Assembly (NCBI GenBank): GCA_003445035.1
Contig: DLVV01000289.1
Location: 2,782 to 8,798, forward strand
Reading direction: 5' to 3'
From: Planctomycetaceae bacterium
Lineage (GTDB): Bacteria; Planctomycetota; Planctomycetia; Planctomycetales; Planctomycetaceae
DNA: 6,017 nt
In this document: piece after piece, positions 1 through 6,017 of the stretch
Layout of the letters: each line of letters starts with the position of its first letter
How positions within the stretch are numbered: the stretch's first letter is position 1
Notes under the pieces: generated by a model
What the model was told of the DNA's origin: nothing
The model's database searches: none
Seen by the model: the letters and a program-made list of their open reading frames with translations, nothing else
Program-made: the position numbers and the translations under genes

Positions 1-86
1 CTGAGGAAGCTTCGGCTGAGGAAGTCGAGTCCGGCGATGACGCCGAGGCCAAAACAGAGACGGAATCCGAGGAATCAGACGCCTGA
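1..86 (+). CDS. rplJ: C-terminal end of 50S ribosomal protein L10 (partial, 5' end outside window)
   Basis: The frame whose codons begin at position 3 stays open to a TGA at 84-86 and gives 27 residues, ending 'SEESDA'. Of these, 13 are acidic (10 Glu, 3 Asp) and one is Lys, so the piece is a low-complexity, presumably disordered acidic tail with no recognisable domain. The call rests on position: it lies directly upstream of rplL on the same strand, where rplJ sits in nearly all bacteria. L10 anchors the L12 dimers to the 50S stalk base through its C-terminal helix. An acidic extension beyond that helix is not present in E. coli L10. The start and all diagnostic L10 sequence are outside the window. 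One other frame is also open here but gives an Arg-rich, implausible peptide that runs into rplL. Confidence 0.72.
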   Translation, partial: EEASAEEVESGDDAEAKTETESEESDA

Positions 87-103
87 CCGGTGGCGGTCAG
101 GCG
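80..103 (+). promoter_or_regulatory. Perfect 10-bp intercistronic hairpin over the rplJ stop codon
   Basis: CGCCTGACCG at 80-89 is exactly complementary to CGGTCAGGCG at 94-103, leaving the four-base loop GTGG (90-93). The TGA stop of rplJ (84-86) lies inside the left arm. The bases after the stem are AAAACC, not a T run, so this is not a standard intrinsic terminator when read on the + strand. It is more plausibly an RNA processing or 3'-end stabilising element, or a structure melted by ribosomes finishing rplJ. The pairing is read directly from the sequence; the function is inferred. Confidence 0.6.
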
Positions 104-143
104 AAAACCGGGTACAGTACCATCTAAACGCGAGAGCGTATCG

Positions 144-149
144 AGAGGA
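144..149 (+). promoter_or_regulatory. Ribosome binding site of rplL
   Basis: AGAGGA at 144-149 lies nine bases before the ATG at 159. It supports 159 as the start rather than the in-frame GTG at 90, which has no such site and falls in the loop of the hairpin at 80-103. Confidence 0.6.
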
Positions 150-158
150 CAAGAAGCG

Positions 159-578
159 ATGGCGACCGACGAAGCAACCGTGACCGAGACTGAATTCGAC
201 GATGGCACCAAGACGCTTGGTGACCAATTGGTCGGCCTGACCCTGTTGGAGGCCAAGTCGCTAGCCGACTACCTCAAGGAAGTCCACGGAATTGAACCCG
301 CCAGTGGTGGTGTGGTCATGGCCATGGGTCCTGGAGGCGGTGACGGTGGTGACGTGGTCGAGGAGCAGACCGAGTTCGATGTCATGCTGACTGGCTTCGG
401 CGACAGCAAAATCCCGGTGATCAAGGCTGTTCGCGCTGCGACCAGTCTGGGGTTGAAGGAGGCCAAGGAACTGGTCGAGAGCGCCCCGGCGGCACTCAAG
501 GAAGGAGTCTCTGAGGAAGAGGCTAACCAGCTCAAGGAGGAAATCGAGGCGGCCGGTGGGGCGTGCGAGATCAAGTGA
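159..578 (+). CDS. rplL: 50S ribosomal protein L7/L12
   Basis: This 139-residue protein is the multicopy stalk protein that recruits and activates translation GTPases (EF-Tu, EF-G, IF2, RF3) on the 50S subunit. Residues 20-48 form the N-terminal helices that dimerise and bind L10 ('[19 protein letters not shown]'). Residues 49-69 are the flexible hinge. Residues 70-139 are the globular C-terminal domain, a close match to E. coli from 'EQTEFDVML' through '[20 protein letters not shown]' to '[12 protein letters not shown]'. The factor-binding face residues K84, V87, I88, K89 and R92 are present. Two things are unusual. About 19 polar, acidic residues precede the dimerisation helices, and the hinge is glycine-rich ('GPGGGDGGD') instead of the more usual alanine-rich linker. 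The ATG at 159 is chosen over the in-frame GTG at 90 because of the ribosome binding site and because the extra 23 basic residues look unlike any L12. The gene is probably cotranscribed with rplJ, 72 bases upstream. Confidence 0.96.
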   Translation: MATDEATVTETEFDDGTKTLGDQLVGLTLLEAKSLADYLKEVHGIEPASGGVVMAMGPGGGDGGDVVEEQTEFDVMLTGFGDSKIPVIKAVRAATSLGLKEAKELVESAPAALKEGVSEEEANQLKEEIEAAGGACEIK

Positions 579-591
579 CTCGCGTCGTCAC
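575..591 (+). promoter_or_regulatory. Small hairpin over the rplL stop codon
   Basis: GTGAC at 575-579 pairs with GTCAC at 587-591 around a seven-base loop. The rplL TGA (576-578) lies in the left arm, echoing the arrangement at the rplJ stop. Five base pairs is weak and could be chance. It sits immediately before the larger hairpin at 595-631 and might stack on it. Confidence 0.25.
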
Positions 592-594
592 TCG

Positions 595-631
595 GGACCC
601 CTGGCTCCGGATCTCCCGGTGCCAGGTGTCC
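595..631 (+). promoter_or_regulatory. Long imperfect hairpin just downstream of rplL
   Basis: Three helices stack: GGAC 595-598 with GTCC 628-631, CCTGGC 600-605 with GCCAGG 621-626, and CCGG 607-610 with CCGG 616-619. They are separated by single mismatches (C599/T627 and T606/T620) and closed by the loop ATCTC. That is 14 base pairs with two 1x1 mismatches, beginning 17 bases after the rplL stop. No strong T run follows (CTTATCG). The long, nearly perfect duplex resembles RNase III substrates, and E. coli has an RNase III cleavage site in this same intercistronic region. Pairing is seen directly; the processing role is inferred by analogy. Confidence 0.6.
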
Positions 632-655
632 TTATCGTAGCTGCGCCGCCTTCCG

Positions 656-695
656 TGCGGCCGGTCACGAGTTCCCCGCGGCCAAGCATTTTTTT
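656..695 (+). terminator. Probable intrinsic terminator or attenuator between rplL and rpoB
   Basis: TGC at 656-658 pairs with GCA at 686-688, and GGCCG at 659-663 pairs with CGGCC at 679-683. The two helices are separated by a two-base AA bulge (684-685), and the loop is 15 bases. Seven T's follow directly at 689-695. A GC-rich stem ending exactly at a T7 run is the intrinsic terminator signature, though the bulge and large loop would make it leaky. A smaller competing stem, GCCGC 645-649 with GCGGC 657-661, overlaps the left arm and would prevent the terminator from forming. Partial read-through would let rplL be expressed above rpoB, as at the enteric rplL-rpoB attenuator. The T run is the longest I noticed in the window. 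Confidence 0.45.
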
Positions 696-700
696 CGTCG

Positions 701-870
701 AACCCCGTTGCTGATTCCGACTGCCCCGCTGCCAGCACTGACTCCGATGCCACCCGTGTTCATCGGAACCCACCCGCGGATCGTAGCCGAGACATGGAGC
801 CTGCGGACCCGTTGTGTTTCCCGTTGCCGGCCCCCGAAAATTCGCACAACCCAAAACCAGCCCTGGCACC
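701..870 (+). other. C-rich, G-poor tract, candidate Rho loading region
   Basis: By hand count these 170 bases hold 68 C and 40 G. The last 40 (831-870) hold 19 C and 5 G. The surrounding coding strand is purine- and G-rich in comparison. Untranslated RNA rich in C and poor in G is the known hallmark of Rho utilisation sites. Here it would be untranslated mRNA between rplL and rpoB, so Rho could trim polymerase read-through past the T7 terminator. This is composition only; no conserved site can be named. Confidence 0.25.
743..767 (+). promoter_or_regulatory. 7-bp hairpin within the rplL-rpoB gap
   Basis: TCCGATG at 743-749 is exactly complementary to CATCGGA at 761-767, around an 11-base loop. 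No T run follows. It may be part of the untranslated leader fold; no function can be assigned from the sequence. Confidence 0.3.
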
Positions 871-954
871 TCGAGTGTCACGGGGGTGGTGGGGGACCGC
901 TTTGGATCCGTCCCAACGACCCTCGAGTGCGGAAGCCGATTACTCTTCTCGAGT
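870..954 (+). repeat. Three copies of CTCGAGT spaced 52 and 26 bases
   Basis: CTCGAGT occurs at 870-876, 922-928 and 948-954. The first two copies share a longer match, CCTCGAGTG (869-877 and 921-929). The start-to-start distances are 52 and 26, so the second is half the first. The palindromic core CTCGAG also occurs several times in the coding DNA of this GC-rich window, so chance is a serious alternative to a binding site. Confidence 0.25.
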
Positions 955-1035
955 CCCTACTGGCGTGCGTGCCCGATCCAGAGCTTCGCGGCGTTTTCCT
1001 TCCGTATTTCTGACCGGTTCCCAAACGATCGCCTC

Positions 1036-1086
1036 GCCGGACCCCCGTGGTCCGGCTCGTGCGTGACCCGAGCCCAAAGGGCCGGA
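1036..1086 (+). promoter_or_regulatory. Mutually exclusive helices in the rpoB leader
   Basis: Helix A is a perfect 8-bp stem: GCCGGACC at 1036-1043 with GGTCCGGC at 1049-1056, loop CCCGT. Helix B pairs TCCGGCTC at 1051-1058 with GGGCCGGA at 1079-1086 (eight pairs, one of them G-U). Both use bases 1051-1056, so only one can form at a time. Helix B ends seven bases before the AGGA of rpoB, and neither helix covers that ribosome binding site. A third, small stem (GCCC 1072-1075 with GGGC 1079-1082) competes with B. The pairing is real on paper; a switch function is speculative. Confidence 0.35.
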
Positions 1087-1092
1087 GAGAAC

Positions 1093-1105
1093 AGGAAAAA
1101 GAGAG
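1093..1105 (+). promoter_or_regulatory. Weak ribosome binding region of rpoB
   Basis: The purine run from AGGA (1093-1096) to GAGAG (1101-1105) precedes the ATG at 1112. AGGA is 15 bases away, longer than usual; GAGAG is six bases away but a poor match. An in-frame TGA at 1064-1066, with no other start codon after it, still leaves 1112 as the only reasonable start. Confidence 0.4.
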
Positions 1106-1111
1106 CCTGAC

Positions 1112-4927
<3,816 letters not shown>

Positions 4928-4950
4928 ACCGGAAGGATCCCCGAGAGGGA

Positions 4951-4970
4951 CTGCGGTCAGACGACTGCAG
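4951..4970 (+). promoter_or_regulatory. 8-bp hairpin between rpoB and rpoC
   Basis: CTGCGGTC at 4951-4958 pairs with GACTGCAG at 4963-4970 (seven Watson-Crick pairs and one G-U) around the loop AGAC. A smaller stem, TCCC 4938-4941 with GGGA 4947-4950, sits immediately before it and could stack on it. No T run follows, so termination is unlikely. It may mark processing or protect the rpoB message end. The rest of the 89-base spacer holds the rpoC ribosome binding site and nothing else I can identify. Confidence 0.45.
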
Positions 4971-5003
4971 GTAAGACACAGGCATCCAAACGGCAACATA
5001 GCC

Positions 5004-5008
5004 AGGAG
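5004..5008 (+). promoter_or_regulatory. Ribosome binding site of rpoC
   Basis: AGGAG at 5004-5008 is eight bases before the GTG at 5017. This strong, well-placed site fixes the non-ATG start of rpoC. Confidence 0.8.
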
Positions 5009-5016
5009 CAAGTCAC

Positions 5017-6017
5017 GTGAGCGTTGGTGAAGCGACGGCCTACGACCGGATCAACGACTATGGCTCCGTCAAGATCGGGCTGGCCAGCCCGACCGACATC
5101 CGCAGTTGGTCTTTCGGAGAGGTCAAGAAGCCCGAAACGATCAACTACCGCACCTACCGTCCCGAACGGGACGGGTTGTTTTGCGAACGGATTTTCGGGC
5201 CGGAGAAGGACTGGGAATGCGCCTGCGGCAAGTACCGCGGGATGAAGTACAAGGGGATGGTCTGTGATCGCTGTGGAGTGAAAGTCACCCACAGCCGAGT
5301 CCGTCGCAAGCGGATGGGCCACATCGAATTGGCCGCTCCGGTCGTGCACATCTGGTTCTTCAAGAGCATGCCCAGCCGCCTGGGCGCGTTGTTGGACATG
5401 AAGACCACCAGTCTCGAGAAGGTGATCTACTTCCAGGACTATGTCGTTGTCGATCCCGGTGACACCCCTCTGCGCCGCTGCCAGATCCTGACCGAGGAGG
5501 AAGCCAGGCACGCTCGGGCGAAGTACGGCGAGGAGTACTTCACGCTGGGAATGGGGGCCGAGGCGGTCAAGGAACTGCTGCTGGGACTCAACCTGGCCGA
5601 GCTTTCGACTCAGTTGAGAACCGAGTTGCAGGAAACCGGCAGCCAGCAGAAGAAGAAGGACCTGATCAAGCGGCTGAAGATCATCGAGTCGCTGCGGGAC
5701 AGCGAGAATCGTCCGGACTGGATGGTGCTCGATGTGGTTCCGGTGATTCCTCCGGATCTTCGCCCGCTGGTCCTGCTCGATTCGGGCAATTTCGCCACCA
5801 GCGATCTCAACGATCTCTACCGTCGGATCATCAATCGGAACAACCGGCTCAAGAAGCTGGTGGATCTGAACGCACCGGAGGTCATCGTCCGCAACGAGAA
5901 GCGGATGTTGCAGCAGTCGGTCGACGCGCTCTTTGACAACAACCGCTGCAAGCGACCGGTGCTGGGGTCGTCGAACCGGCCGTTGAAGAGCCTGACCGAC
6001 ATGATCAAGGGCAAGCA
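5017..6017 (+). CDS. rpoC: DNA-directed RNA polymerase subunit beta-prime, N-terminal part (3' end outside window)
   Basis: Reading from GTG at 5017 gives 333 complete codons with no stop before the window ends, finishing 'LTDMIKGK' just before the switch-2 region. Beta-prime carries the catalytic Mg2+ residues, but that segment (NADFDGD) lies beyond the edge. The visible part contains the N-terminal clamp: '[20 protein letters not shown]' (27-46), the zinc-binding domain with Cys 68, 70, 83 and 86 ('[20 protein letters not shown]'), '[16 protein letters not shown]' (101-116), the lid (251-262), the clamp helices that bind sigma region 2 (about 263-305, '[18 protein letters not shown]') and the rudder region (about 307-325). 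The lid reads '[10 protein letters not shown]', where E. coli and Thermus have 'LDGGRFATSD'. The GTG start is chosen because of AGGAG eight bases upstream and because the protein then begins in the usual place relative to the family. It is 89 bases downstream of rpoB and surely cotranscribed with it. Confidence 0.98.
   Translation, partial: MSVGEATAYDRINDYGSVKIGLASPTDIRSWSFGEVKKPETINYRTYRPERDGLFCERIFGPEKDWECACGKYRGMKYKGMVCDRCGVKVTHSRVRRKRMGHIELAAPVVHIWFFKSMPSRLGALLDMKTTSLEKVIYFQDYVVVDPGDTPLRRCQILTEEEARHARAKYGEEYFTLGMGAEAVKELLLGLNLAELSTQLRTELQETGSQQKKKDLIKRLKIIESLRDSENRPDWMVLDVVPVIPPDLRPLVLLDSGNFATSDLNDLYRRIINRNNRLKKLVDLNAPEVIVRNEKRMLQQSVDALFDNNRCKRPVLGSSNRPLKSLTDMIKGK

Larger units (their letters stand above)
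579..1111 (+). other. 533-base structured non-coding gap between rplL and rpoB
   Basis: No convincing gene lies here. The short open frames on both strands overlap one another, lack good ribosome binding sites and are low-complexity Pro/Arg/Ser translations. The region instead contains, in order, a small hairpin at the rplL stop, a 14-bp imperfect hairpin (595-631), a stem followed by seven T's (656-695), a C-rich G-poor tract (701-870) with a 7-bp hairpin (743-767), three copies of CTCGAGT (870-954), a 5-bp GGGAC/GTCCC stem (893-897 with 910-914), and two competing helices just before rpoB (1036-1086). I see no tRNA and no clear sigma-70 promoter. The weak pair TTGTGT (812-817) and GAAAAT (836-841) is 18 bases apart and matches consensus poorly. 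Its position matches the known attenuator and processing zone between rplL and rpoB in enteric bacteria. Confidence 0.7.

Noticed and set aside
111..121. GGTACAGTACC palindrome and TACAGT as a -10 box ahead of rplL
   Set aside because: The one-base centre cannot form a real hairpin loop without losing pairs, and no -35 partner is visible at the right distance.
90..158. In-frame GTG at 90 as an earlier rplL start
   Set aside because: It would add 23 basic residues foreign to L12, lies in the loop of a strong hairpin, and lacks a ribosome binding site, whereas ATG at 159 has AGAGGA nine bases upstream.
812..841. Possible sigma-70 promoter TTGTGT / GAAAAT with 18-base spacing
   Set aside because: Only three and four of six bases match consensus. 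Not strong enough to list, though a promoter for rpoB somewhere in the gap remains possible.
708..1013. Overlapping + strand frames of about 90-101 codons in the rplL-rpoB gap
   Set aside because: Three frames overlap, all rich in Pro, Arg and Ser, with no clear ribosome binding site or recognisable motif. They look like chance openings in GC-rich non-coding DNA.
579..1111. tRNA or other standard RNA gene in the gap
   Set aside because: I looked for a T-loop box and acceptor stem pairing and found none.

Overview
The window is a stretch of the conserved bacterial rplJ-rplL-rpoB-rpoC cluster (ribosomal stalk plus RNA polymerase beta and beta-prime), all on the + strand. It holds the last 27 codons of an upstream gene, very probably rplJ (L10), a complete rplL (L7/L12), a complete rpoB of 1271 codons, and the first 333 codons of rpoC, which runs off the right edge. 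Coding DNA is GC-rich, and rpoB almost never uses TTA, CTA or TCA codons. The style of the RpoC N-terminus (start on GTG, '[20 protein letters not shown]'), a lid reading '[12 protein letters not shown]' instead of the usual 'LDGGRFATSDLN', and an RpoB carrying two mid-sized insertions suggest a member of the Planctomycetota. That assignment is a recollection of family style, not a search result.

Layout: 1-86 is the acidic tail of L10. 87-158 is a 72-base spacer, and a perfect 10-bp hairpin covers the L10 stop codon. 159-578 is rplL. 579-1111 is an unusually long 533-base non-coding gap with several predicted RNA structures: a 14-bp imperfect hairpin just after rplL, a terminator-like stem followed by seven T's, a C-rich and G-poor tract, and two mutually exclusive helices just ahead of rpoB. 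1112-4927 is rpoB. 4928-5016 is an 89-base spacer with an 8-bp hairpin. 5017-6017 is the 5' part of rpoC, whose GTG start is fixed by a clear AGGAG ribosome binding site.

How the parts work together: L10 and L12 form the factor-recruiting stalk of the 50S ribosome, with several L12 copies per L10. RpoB and RpoC together build the polymerase catalytic core and are needed 1:1 but at a lower level than L12. In enteric bacteria this difference is managed by an attenuator and an RNase III site between rplL and rpoB. The structured gap seen here sits in the same place and is the most interesting part of the window. The genes themselves are ordinary housekeeping genes, and I see no mobile element, CRISPR array, tRNA, or new gene system. 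Points of protein interest are the acidic L10 tail, the glycine-rich L12 hinge, substitutions in the rifampicin pocket of RpoB, and the altered RpoC lid.
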